Positions 19,586-27,780 of a stretch of 64,000 nt of DNA are shown here, piece after piece. A program made the position numbers and the translations under genes. Each line of letters opens with the position of its first letter. The first letter of the stretch is position 1. The stretch covers positions 1,252,501-1,316,500 of the forward strand of contig NC_090169.1 of assembly GCF_017916325.1 (NCBI RefSeq). Direction: 5' to 3'. Under the pieces are notes generated by a model. The model saw only the letters and a program-made list of their open reading frames with translations. It ran no database searches and was not told the origin of the DNA. The DNA is from Leishmania martiniquensis (Eukaryota; Euglenozoa; Kinetoplastea; Trypanosomatida; Trypanosomatidae).

Positions 19586-20896
19586 ATGGAGGCGCCTGCT
19601 GTGTATCGCGTCAGTGAGCCGTCGGTGGCATTCTTGAAGGCCGATGACTGGATTCGAGGTTTAGCAGGGCAGCGCCAGGAGGTTCTGGCTGAGGTGAGTA
19701 CTGTCTGCGGGCGCGTTGGTCCTCCTGTGAAATTGGCGGGTGATGACCTGGATACGGCAGCATCACACAAAGGGCACCGCTCCAGCTCTACTACGGAGCA
19801 ACTTCGACTGCACATGATGCACCGTCGGCGTCTTTACAAGCAGTATGCGATGGACCTCTCCGTGTGGGCCGACACTCACGCTTACTATCAGCTCATGATG
19901 TGGTGCCACGATCACCACGTCTTTGTTCACCCCGCAGTGCAAATGTTGCGGCACCGTAGTGCGTTTCGCGAGCACAAGTTCCAGGTGAAGGAGGATGTAG
20001 ACGCCTTTACCCCTCTCCTCGCGATTCCAGAGGACTTGATCATCGGCTTCAAAGACGTAAATGGGGACTCGAGTAACGCATCTGCCGACTGCGACGACCG
20101 CAACAACCTTTACGACCCCAAGCGCGAGGCTGAGTTTCACAAGCTCAACACTGGAGACAACAGCGACGCTGACATCTGCCAGTTCTTCTTTGCCTCTCTC
20201 GGAATGATCGTATCAGATCTCATCACGGCTAAGAGCAGCCCACTGACGGATCCGCGGTATCTGTTCGCAGAGCTGCTGAGCAAAGCGCTGACGCTGCAAA
20301 ACGCTCCGTACTTTGAGGAGGACGTAGTCTTCGATTCGAATGAAACTTGCCTCGCGGATGTGTTGCTGCAAATGATCCGGAACTACGTCAATGGTGGCCC
20401 GCTTGTGAACAAGGTACCGTTGCATGAGCTGCGCTGGGCCGTGAGTGTGTCTCTGTCGCACTCCACCCCTCTCTCCATTGGTGCTGTGCGGTCGATTGGT
20501 ATTGTCCCTCTCGTCCACCTCTTTCCTCACGGCGGAACGGCAACTAATGCGTACGTGATCACGCGGACGTCGCGAGAGAAGTGTGCAGAGAAGATGGCCG
20601 CGTTTTTCAGAAAGAGGTTCGGTTTCGACTTTCGGGGACAGGCAAACGGGAGATGGATTTATGTCACGCCAGATCGGCCGCTGAAGGCAGGAGAGGAGAT
20701 TTGCTTGCAGGCAATGGCACCCGTGTGCGAAAAAGACAGCGAGGCCGAGCAGATGTGGCGACTGTCGTGCGGGACAGTGCCAGAGTCGTACATGTCGAGT
20801 GCGGAAGCATGTGCTCGGCAGGACGCCGCAATACGCTACATTCTGCAACAAGGCGAGGCATTGTGGAAGTCGTCGATGGCGGAGAGGCCACCGTAG
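19586..20896 (+). CDS. Divergent SET-domain (SETD3/LSMT-like) protein
   Basis: A 436-residue soluble protein; the start is taken at the first ATG (an upstream in-frame TTG is not used). Residues about 95-155 read like the beginning of an LSMT/SETD3-type SET domain: a Trp-His stretch (MMWCHDHHVFVHPAVQML), then LLAIPEDLIIGF at 144-155, matching the 'll.iP..l.l' signature. A long helical insert follows (the iSET-like part). The closing half has GIVPLVHLFPHGG (306-317), where active members have a D-x-x-N-H motif, and LKAGEEICLQAM (366-377), where active members have GEE followed by Tyr-Gly. The rest resembles the start of a Rubisco LSMT substrate-binding helix (QMWRLSCGTVPES). The Asn-His and Tyr-Gly pairs are not preserved, so methyltransferase activity is doubtful. 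Target unknown. Confidence 0.55.
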   Translation: MEAPAVYRVSEPSVAFLKADDWIRGLAGQRQEVLAEVSTVCGRVGPPVKLAGDDLDTAASHKGHRSSSTTEQLRLHMMHRRRLYKQYAMDLSVWADTHAYYQLMMWCHDHHVFVHPAVQMLRHRSAFREHKFQVKEDVDAFTPLLAIPEDLIIGFKDVNGDSSNASADCDDRNNLYDPKREAEFHKLNTGDNSDADICQFFFASLGMIVSDLITAKSSPLTDPRYLFAELLSKALTLQNAPYFEEDVVFDSNETCLADVLLQMIRNYVNGGPLVNKVPLHELRWAVSVSLSHSTPLSIGAVRSIGIVPLVHLFPHGGTATNAYVITRTSREKCAEKMAAFFRKRFGFDFRGQANGRWIYVTPDRPLKAGEEICLQAMAPVCEKDSEAEQMWRLSCGTVPESYMSSAEACARQDAAIRYILQQGEALWKSSMAERPP

Positions 20897-21842
20897 CAGC
20901 CTGGGAAAGGGGACCCCACGGCGGCGTCGAGGCCATGGACGCTTTCCGTTGCCTTCTCCAGCTGCTCTTAGACCCCCTCTCTGAAAAAAAAGCGGAGGCG
21001 AGTGGATAAAAACGACCTTCTCCTGCCGACTCAGATGAGGCATTATGCGAAAGAGCTCAGAATTCAGAAACCACAGCAGTGGGGCAGGCGGGCATTTGAT
21101 CTTCTTCGCTTGCGTCCTCTCTAGTGGGAGAGCGTCTTCCACGGACGTCATCCGGGTGTCGAGCTTTGTCTCTTGCCACAACTGTATTCTTGCTCGCACA
21201 CGCCTCGCGTTCGTCCACGCGGGTGTGTAACGCGGTGACACAAAGGTTCACGTTTGGTATACCGCGAGGGGTATGCCGCCGTTTACATATTGGCAGATCC
21301 GCGCCCTCCCTCACCCATCAACCCCCGTTTTTTTTTTATCATCGCAGTTGCACCTCTGCCCCTTGCGGCGGTCATTACACGCGGCGACACAGTTGAGCAA
21401 AGCGGTTGGCGAATGCGTTTGCGTCGTCGTCTCGAAGTCGCATGACCGCTTACGGCACGTCTGTAAAGAGTGGAGTCCATACCGACCCAAAAAAAGGGAG
21501 CAGAAAAAAAGAGTCAAGCGTCATCGCACATATAGCAGAAAGCTACGCAATCGTAAATGTTAGGGCATTACACAGGGCGCCCGCCTGAGGAACGTCTGTA
21601 CCCTATTGCACAGGCGCAGCCAAGTGCACAGCAGCGGCACGTCACGCCTGGCTCTTCCGCTACCTGACGTGCATCAATATTTTCTTGGCTGCCCTTGTCC
21701 TGCGGGAGGATGGCACCTTGTTGCCTGTTTCGTGTGATCGCTTGCCTTTACCCATCACCCACCGACACCCCCACTCTCCGCCCACCATCGGGGACCTCTT
21801 TCCAGTTGGCCGCTGCTCCTCGCCCCTTCTACCGTAAGCTGA
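20897..21842 (+). other. Intergenic spacer to zinc-knuckle gene
   Basis: About 950 bases without a supportable gene: the 3'UTR of the SET-like gene, poly(T) near 21331-21338, and a C-rich tract at 21745-21835. The pyrimidine tract ending CTCGCCCCTTCTACCGTAAG offers an AG at 21837-21838, only four bases before the next ATG; CCAG at 21812-21814 is an alternative acceptor. Confidence 0.55.
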
Positions 21843-22637
21843 ATGAGTCGTAGCCGCCACACAGAGCGGCGGGAAAGCCGCCGTGAACGGCGAAAGGAGA
21901 GTCGCCGCAGTGTGAAGAAGCATCACCGCCACCGCAGTAGCGGAAGCAGCTCTCGGCATCGCCATAGCGTGATGAGCGAAAAAGTGTCTGTGCCGCGCGA
22001 CTTTCACTGCCACATTTGTGGCAAGGCACACTGGACGGTGTACTGTGACCGACTGCAGCAGCATCCGGAGAACTACCCACTAATGGATGCCGAGCGCGGA
22101 TGCCGCCAGTGTGGTCAGCAAGGGCACTCAGCATCGCAGTGTCGCATCAAAAAATACCTGTGTCGCGACTGCGGTGGCATGCACGACACCCGCGACTGCG
22201 CCTTCGCGCACGTTGGCGAAGACTGGTACGAGTTCTTTGATCCAAAGACCCGTCACGTGTACTACACTAATTCTGACGAATCGCAGATCCAGTGGAACCC
22301 GCCGACGCACGAGCTGGACACCGTCTACTGGTACTGCAGTCGATGCCAGGTAATGATATCCGCTAAGTTCCGCGAGTGTCTTTTGTGTCACTCCATCCGC
22401 CCTGAGTCGAAGCAGCAGGAGATACTCACAGCAGACTCGGACTCGGATAGTAGCATCTCCAGCTGCAGCTCTAGCTCTAGCACCAGCAGCAGCAGCAGGA
22501 GCCACGAAAGCGATAGCAGCTATACTGGTTCTTGCAGCTCTAGCAGTAGCAGCTCCGACAGTGACAGCGTCATCGACGGTAGCAGCAGTGGTGACGAGCA
22601 ACGGCACGCCGGACAGCCCGGAGATGGAGCTCCATAG
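21843..22637 (+). CDS. CCHC zinc-knuckle, WW and RanBP2-finger SR-like protein
   Basis: A 264-residue putative RNA-binding protein. Residues 1-45 are Arg/Ser/His-rich (SR-like). Three zinc knuckles follow: C56-C59-H63-C68, C87-C90-H95-C100 (the classical CX2CX4HX4C) and C106-C109-H113-C118. A WW-like domain spans about 125-153, with W127, Y139-Y140, N142, W150 and the trailing Pro pair. A RanBP2-type zinc finger has cysteines 164, 167, 178 and 181 (CX2CX10CX2C). The C-terminal 70 residues are a Ser/Asp run that would be heavily phosphorylated. Zinc knuckles plus WW plus RS regions are typical of splicing and mRNA-processing factors (SF1/FBP11-like combinations), so a nuclear RNA-processing role is inferred. 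I do not recognise a named orthologue. Confidence 0.8.
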   Translation: MSRSRHTERRESRRERRKESRRSVKKHHRHRSSGSSSRHRHSVMSEKVSVPRDFHCHICGKAHWTVYCDRLQQHPENYPLMDAERGCRQCGQQGHSASQCRIKKYLCRDCGGMHDTRDCAFAHVGEDWYEFFDPKTRHVYYTNSDESQIQWNPPTHELDTVYWYCSRCQVMISAKFRECLLCHSIRPESKQQEILTADSDSDSSISSCSSSSSTSSSSRSHESDSSYTGSCSSSSSSSDSDSVIDGSSSGDEQRHAGQPGDGAP

Positions 22638-23706
22638 ACTCTTGACGGTTAGTGACCGACTCGCGCGGCTGCTGCGTGACGATGTTGTTCCGGAAGAGCG
22701 TATGTTTTCACCATAATGAAGGGCGAGAGTATGCAACGTTGCGGGTGGCAGATGGTGAGAGGTGCGTGCCCACGGCTCTTCCTCCTCCTGATCCTCCTCC
22801 GACTCGTGCTGTGGGCGTTTCTCTGATGTGTGATTCCCTTTCTCTCTCTGACTTGCTCACTCTCACATCGTTTCGCCATTAAGCAGATCTGCTGGCGAGA
22901 GAGGGGGAGGGTAGAGGCGCGCGCACACACACACACACGCGTACACCTATAGGGGTATATATGATACGAGCAGTCGTCCTCTACTCTCCATCGGCCTCTG
23001 TCACCCAAAAGTGTATCATGACGCCCGTAGGTCGGCATTCGCCCGACTTCCACTCTCCTCCTCCGCTCTTCTCCCTTACGCGTCGCTCTCTCGCTCTCTA
23101 CACGGGCCCCTACAGAAGCAGGAAAAAAGCAAAGGAAGCAAGACCTGATGAGCACGGCGAGGGCTGCTCTCTTTTTTTTCCGATCCTCCCCTCGTTCAGT
23201 CCAAGGATGAGCTTCCAGAGTGCTACGGCCTCTGCACTACAGCAGATGTGGCTCCTCTTTCGAGCACTGCGCCGCAAGTCGAAACCCTGCTCATCGCCAC
23301 AGTGTGGACCCCTCCTCCTTCGTCGCCTACGCGCATTCATCGCTAGTGCGCTATGGATGGGACTTCAGGTCCCTCTCCTCCTCACCGTCGTGTTCTGCTA
23401 GTATGAGAGCAGTCACGAGTGTCCTAGGAAAGCATGGCATCTGAGGAATGCCCCATGTCGTGCGCCGTCTTCCATACTCTGTCTCTCCACTTCTCCTGTT
23501 GCCTCTCCGGCGTTTCGCAATCTCTCGCTCGCTCGCCCGATCGCTCCTTCTTTTGAAGGAATGCCCAACGCCATTCCTCTATCCAATCGTTTCTATTATT
23601 CTATCCCAGCGTCGTGCTGCGTTTTTTGTGTGGGGGGTGGGAGGGGCCGAGAACTTGTCGCCGTTTCGCATCACAGTAGCGTGTGTGGTGTCTAAGTTGA
23701 GCGGTG
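22638..23706 (+). other. Intergenic spacer
   Basis: About 1.07 kb with a CA run at 22923-22938, C/T-rich tracts at 23050-23100 and 23460-23530, and poly(T) near 23170. No gene is supported. A minus-strand frame of 168 codons (22649-23155) has no domain and overlaps repeats. Confidence 0.55.
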
Positions 23707-24900
23707 ATGGGGCTGTTGTCGGGTGACAGCACCACGCAACGACCTCCAGTCGGAGTACCACCTTACTGTGCGCCGCCCCTCGCGGGTCTCTACCGCCTGC
23801 GGTACAAGTTACCCGCACCAGAAGGGAACTCATCCGATGATCATCTTGGAGAATGTGGTGGTGAGGCGGCTGTCGGCGCAACCGCTGATCTGGTAGAAGA
23901 AGCTGGTGCTAGCTCGCTCAAAGCACGTCATGCGGCAGTGCATACGCAGCTCCTCCGCGCGTCCTCGCTGAGAGATGGTGACGTCGATTTATTCACTCTA
24001 TACTCTGTGTGCGATGTGGAGCCGGTACCATGCTTGCGCTGCACGCTGCACATGCAGGCGACACAGAAAACGTGCTCGTACCGCCTGCGCCAGTGGTATC
24101 AGCCACAGAAGAACGGCACGGACGCGTTCGAGCATGGGTCCACTGCAGACTCGGATATCGACGATGATGGTCACGCGCTATCGTCCTCGGGGTCTTCGCC
24201 GCTGATACGCACGTTGCAGAGGGGCTGGTATGCTTTTTTCTTTCCAATGAGCGAATGCGGACGGCTGAAGGACAGCTTCCTCGTCTGCATCGGTGATGCC
24301 CTGATAGCCGGTGATGTGGCAGAGTGCGACCTGGGTAATGACGGCTGTCTACGACCACTCAAGAAGTCAGCGACAGCAGCGGCATTGAAGCCCACTTCCG
24401 CGGCCCGACGACTCTGGAAGTCCCTCTTCTACTATGTGGTCAGCCCTGTCCCCGTACACTGGGGAGTGAGAGAGTCGGCAGACGTCCACATCACCATCTC
24501 CTGGCGCAATACCCCCTCTGCTGCTTCAGTGCAGCGCCAGAAGAACTTGACCCTTCTCTACTCCTACTACTGCTCTCCACGGGCACCGGACGTCCTCACC
24601 TGCCACGCTCGATTCCCAAGCGATAAGTGGCTGAGGCGGGTGCGCAGTCCCAATTGTGACACGGAGGTTCAACTGCGATGTGATGTGTCGGAGCACACGG
24701 CGGACGTGCGCGTGGAAACGGCAGACGGGAAGCCGCTAGAGGCGCACCGCCACACGGGCGACTACGTCTTTGCGCTGGAGTTTGTCTTTGGACACGGCCA
24801 AGGGCTCCTGGAAGATACCATGAATTTCGTAGTCGCTGTAGTGGCGACTGTGTTCCTGCTGATTCTGTGGTTTCTTCTCACCAAAGACCTCATCCTGTAG
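23707..24900 (+). CDS. Tail-anchored protein of unknown function
   Basis: A 397-residue protein that I do not recognise. The start is the ATG at 23707; an in-frame GTG three bases before is ignored. The body is soluble and beta-rich with many cysteines, for example VEPVPCLRCTLHMQAT (residues about 103-118), GWYAFFFPMSECGRLKDSF and VHITISWRN. It may hold two similar beta-sandwich halves, each with an alternating strand pattern. The last 25 residues (FVVAVVATVFLLILWFLLTKDLIL) are a single hydrophobic helix with almost nothing after it, so the protein is probably tail-anchored with its bulk in the cytosol. The organelle is not predictable; only Lys-Asp lies in the short segment before the final Leu-Ile-Leu. 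Repeat C copy 1 starts 453 bases after the stop codon. Confidence 0.8.
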   Translation: MGLLSGDSTTQRPPVGVPPYCAPPLAGLYRLRYKLPAPEGNSSDDHLGECGGEAAVGATADLVEEAGASSLKARHAAVHTQLLRASSLRDGDVDLFTLYSVCDVEPVPCLRCTLHMQATQKTCSYRLRQWYQPQKNGTDAFEHGSTADSDIDDDGHALSSSGSSPLIRTLQRGWYAFFFPMSECGRLKDSFLVCIGDALIAGDVAECDLGNDGCLRPLKKSATAAALKPTSAARRLWKSLFYYVVSPVPVHWGVRESADVHITISWRNTPSAASVQRQKNLTLLYSYYCSPRAPDVLTCHARFPSDKWLRRVRSPNCDTEVQLRCDVSEHTADVRVETADGKPLEAHRHTGDYVFALEFVFGHGQGLLEDTMNFVVAVVATVFLLILWFLLTKDLIL

Positions 24901-26034
24901 CTCAGCTTTCCCTCACTACGCGCGTTCGTTTCAGGAGTGTCCCTGTGTCGGTCTTCTCTGGTGGCGTTGCGTCAAAGACTTTTCTTCCCCCTCTCCCCCA
25001 CCATCTTCATCAAGCGGCATCGCGCCCCTCTACCGATCCGTCATCTCCCTATTCCTTGCCGTTACCGCTTAACACTATGGCGCAAACGTACGTAACACTG
25101 TTACGCATCTTGTGCGCTGCGCCGCATACGTATAGTACGGCAAAACGCTTGCACCTGTTGCCAAGGATGACGTGGGGTCCCACCGCTATCACTCGAGCGA
25201 CCCTCGCCGTCGTTGGTGGGCTTCACTTTGGAATACCTGAACGTTGCGATCCATCGCGTCCACCCATAGATTCACACGGCACTTATTCCCTATGTATTCC
25301 TCGCTGAGCTTGACAGCCTGCGCTCTACGAGCGCACCCTGTGCACCACCACCACGCTCGCTCTTTCGCTGGCTGTGGGGTGGGAGAAGGGGTGGCGGACG
25401 CCGTGCAGCGCTCCTGTCCCCTGCCCAATGCCGAGCCGCCTCTGATGGCGGCACGGGGCCGAGCACCCACGCTGCAGGGAAAGCCAGCGCGGTGACGTCT
25501 CGCTACGGATGTGGGCTCTGAGGGCCTGAACGACGCTGCGCCGGTGCCACGCACATCATGGGCGTGGCGCCAGCGTGCGTCGAACGTGTCCCGTCATACT
25601 CCCGCACTGCCAGCTGGGGGCGGTGGAGCGCGGCTGTGCGGCGACCTGCGAGGCGGTGCTCCGCTGACGGAGCTCGCGCGCTGCTGCATGCCTCTTGTCG
25701 CTCTGTACGGCTGCTTTGCACTTCCAGGCGGTGGGGGAGAGGGGAGTGGGCGTGCATGTGGCGGGCCGGTGTGTTGCGCCGCAGTGAATATGGCGAGTCG
25801 AGTTCAACAGGGGGATTCTCTTTCTCGTGTGTGCACTTTCGTCTGGCGTTCTCATTTCTTCTCATCTCTGAAGCCTCTGCGCCGTGGTGTGTTGGTGCGA
25901 CAGAGGCTGTGACAATGTTTTTGGTAGCCCACAAACTCTTTCTCTGCAACTCATCTCCTCGGCCGTACATGTGCCAACGCACGTAAGCTCTCTGTAGGAC
26001 AAAGAATTCAGGTAAAGGAGCGCAACCAACTCAT
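24901..26034 (+). other. Intergenic spacer with repeat C copy 1
   Basis: About 1.13 kb, of which 431 bases are repeat C. The rest has a C/T-rich tract at 24955-25035 and ordinary spacer sequence. No gene is supported; open frames of 80-160 codons on both strands are those of the repeat. Confidence 0.6.
25354..25784 (+). repeat. Repeat C, copy 1 (short form)
   Basis: The 431 bases from CGCTCGCTCTTTCGCTGG to TGTTGCGCCGCAG equal 28227-28657, offset 2873. The sequence left of 25354 (CACCACCACCA) and right of 25784 (TGAATATGG) differs from the other copies, so both ends are shorter here. Sense orientation, in the probable 3'UTR of the tail-anchored protein gene. Confidence 0.85.
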
Positions 26035-27780
26035 ATGTGGCGGGCGTCAATGGAGGCGTCGGAGTCACTTCCAGGGGCCTACTCTCGGGACGTACTTGAG
26101 GAGGAGTTGCGAAAGGGCTTCCGAAGGCAGCAGCAGCGGATCAACAAAGAACGCCAGGTGGAGCAGTTGTCACTGGCTAAAGGTCTCGGCGAGGGGGCGC
26201 TCGCATCTTTGAAGGAAGGTGCCTACTGCCCGCATAAGGTACTGCCGCCCCTCAAAGCAGACGAGAAGCGGCTGTTTGAACGCAAGGACCTGACGAAGTG
26301 GCGACAGCGCATCTACAAGGAACGAGAGGGTTCCCCCATGAGCCCCTTGTCCTCAGCCGGGCAGCCCTCCGTGAAGCAGCAGCCCGTGGAGCTCCCAGAG
26401 CATCATGCGGCCACAGATGGCAGCGCCGACAACTCCCTAGGCACGTCCCTCTCCTCTACCTCGCCGTCGTTGAAAGCCCTAAAAGAAAACTCTTCTGAGG
26501 ATGTTCGAAACTTTCTACAGCAGCTGCGCTCCACCTCACGCGCCACCACCTCGTTGCGCGACGCCCGTGCTGAGGTGGAGGAGAACATCCAGCTGGTGGA
26601 AGCGGCTCTGTTGAAGCAGAGCGCACCGCTTTCGTTTGAGGAGCTGCTCGATGAAGCCTCCCGCCTGCTGGCAGCGATGGAACGTGGTGAGCTGACGGAA
26701 GACGTGGCGGTGTCGCTCAGCGCGCAAGTCGAAAAAGAGAAGGACGAAAATACGCCGGAAAACCTCCCTGACGTTTCAGGGGCGCCGCTGTCGGTAAGCG
26801 GCCCAAGAGCGAACATTCTGCACGGCGCGTTGGAAGTGGATGCGTATACCCGTCAGTGTTTTTTGCCCAGGGCCTCTAAGGTGATCGCTTTCGCCCATAC
26901 TGCGGAATGGATGTTGCAGTACACAGTGGTATACCTGCGCACCACGGCGGCAGCGAACGTGGACGAGGCATGCGCCCGCCTGAACCTCCTGTCGCGCTGC
27001 GTACGGCTGCTCGGCGACTTGGAGAACTTCTCCTCTGTTCTCTTGTCACTCGAGACGAAATGTGAAGAGTATGCAGGCTTCGTGGCCCTCAAGGATACGG
27101 CGGAGCATCACCTTGGCGCACTCCTTGACGAAGTGGAGGATACGCTGGACGCTATTTTGCGCGCGCCTTTTCCGTCTCGCCGTGCACGTCTTCTCCACGT
27201 CGAGGGCGGCATGCGGAAGAAGCTACAGCGCGCTCTGCTATTTCTCAACGAGATCGACTACAGCTGGACCCCGCATGTGCGTTTTCACTGGGCGTGGAAA
27301 ATGCAGCTGCTCAGCATGTCATTTCATCGCATACACGGGCCCATATCCCGTAAGTACATGCAATGCAGCATGGGCTTTATCGACGGCAGCCTCTACGAGC
27401 GGGTAGCCGATACGCGCATCACCGGCCGCTACATGGGTTCCTCGCCGTTGCAGCCAAAAGTGCTTCGCGCCCAGCAGGTAGAGTATGAGAAGATTACGGA
27501 GGGTCTCTCGCTGCCGCAGATTGGCATGTCCGTCAAAGGGCTCGCTAGTCTTGTCATTGGAGAGCAGCTGTGCATGGGGGCGCGGTACATACTTCACCAG
27601 TCTACAAAGGACTTCGACCATATCTGGGGATTCCACATGGACGAGGTCAGTGATGCACCAACGGCAAAAGAGCTTTCTGAAAAGGTGGCAATGATGATGG
27701 AGCACGCCAAGCAGCAGTACACGTCGTCAAAGGGAAGCAGAAAGCTGCAGCCTTCCCTGACCTTTATTACCCAGTCATAG
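26035..27780 (+). CDS. Conserved-looking protein of unknown function
   Basis: A 581-residue protein with no recognised domain. Residues 1-100 are basic and helical (EEELRKGFRRQQQRINKERQ ... KWRQRIYKERE). Residues 105-150 are Ser/Pro-rich. Residues 155-245 form acidic helices. From 265 on there is a well-ordered alpha-helical region with large hydrophobic and aromatic content (MLQYTVVYLRTTAAA, FHWAWKMQLLSMSFHRIHG). The second ATG (residue 6) is as plausible a start as the first. No signal peptide or membrane helix is seen. Codon bias and the conserved-looking aromatic core support a real gene. Localisation is unclear. Confidence 0.8.
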   Translation: MWRASMEASESLPGAYSRDVLEEELRKGFRRQQQRINKERQVEQLSLAKGLGEGALASLKEGAYCPHKVLPPLKADEKRLFERKDLTKWRQRIYKEREGSPMSPLSSAGQPSVKQQPVELPEHHAATDGSADNSLGTSLSSTSPSLKALKENSSEDVRNFLQQLRSTSRATTSLRDARAEVEENIQLVEAALLKQSAPLSFEELLDEASRLLAAMERGELTEDVAVSLSAQVEKEKDENTPENLPDVSGAPLSVSGPRANILHGALEVDAYTRQCFLPRASKVIAFAHTAEWMLQYTVVYLRTTAAANVDEACARLNLLSRCVRLLGDLENFSSVLLSLETKCEEYAGFVALKDTAEHHLGALLDEVEDTLDAILRAPFPSRRARLLHVEGGMRKKLQRALLFLNEIDYSWTPHVRFHWAWKMQLLSMSFHRIHGPISRKYMQCSMGFIDGSLYERVADTRITGRYMGSSPLQPKVLRAQQVEYEKITEGLSLPQIGMSVKGLASLVIGEQLCMGARYILHQSTKDFDHIWGFHMDEVSDAPTAKELSEKVAMMMEHAKQQYTSSKGSRKLQPSLTFITQS

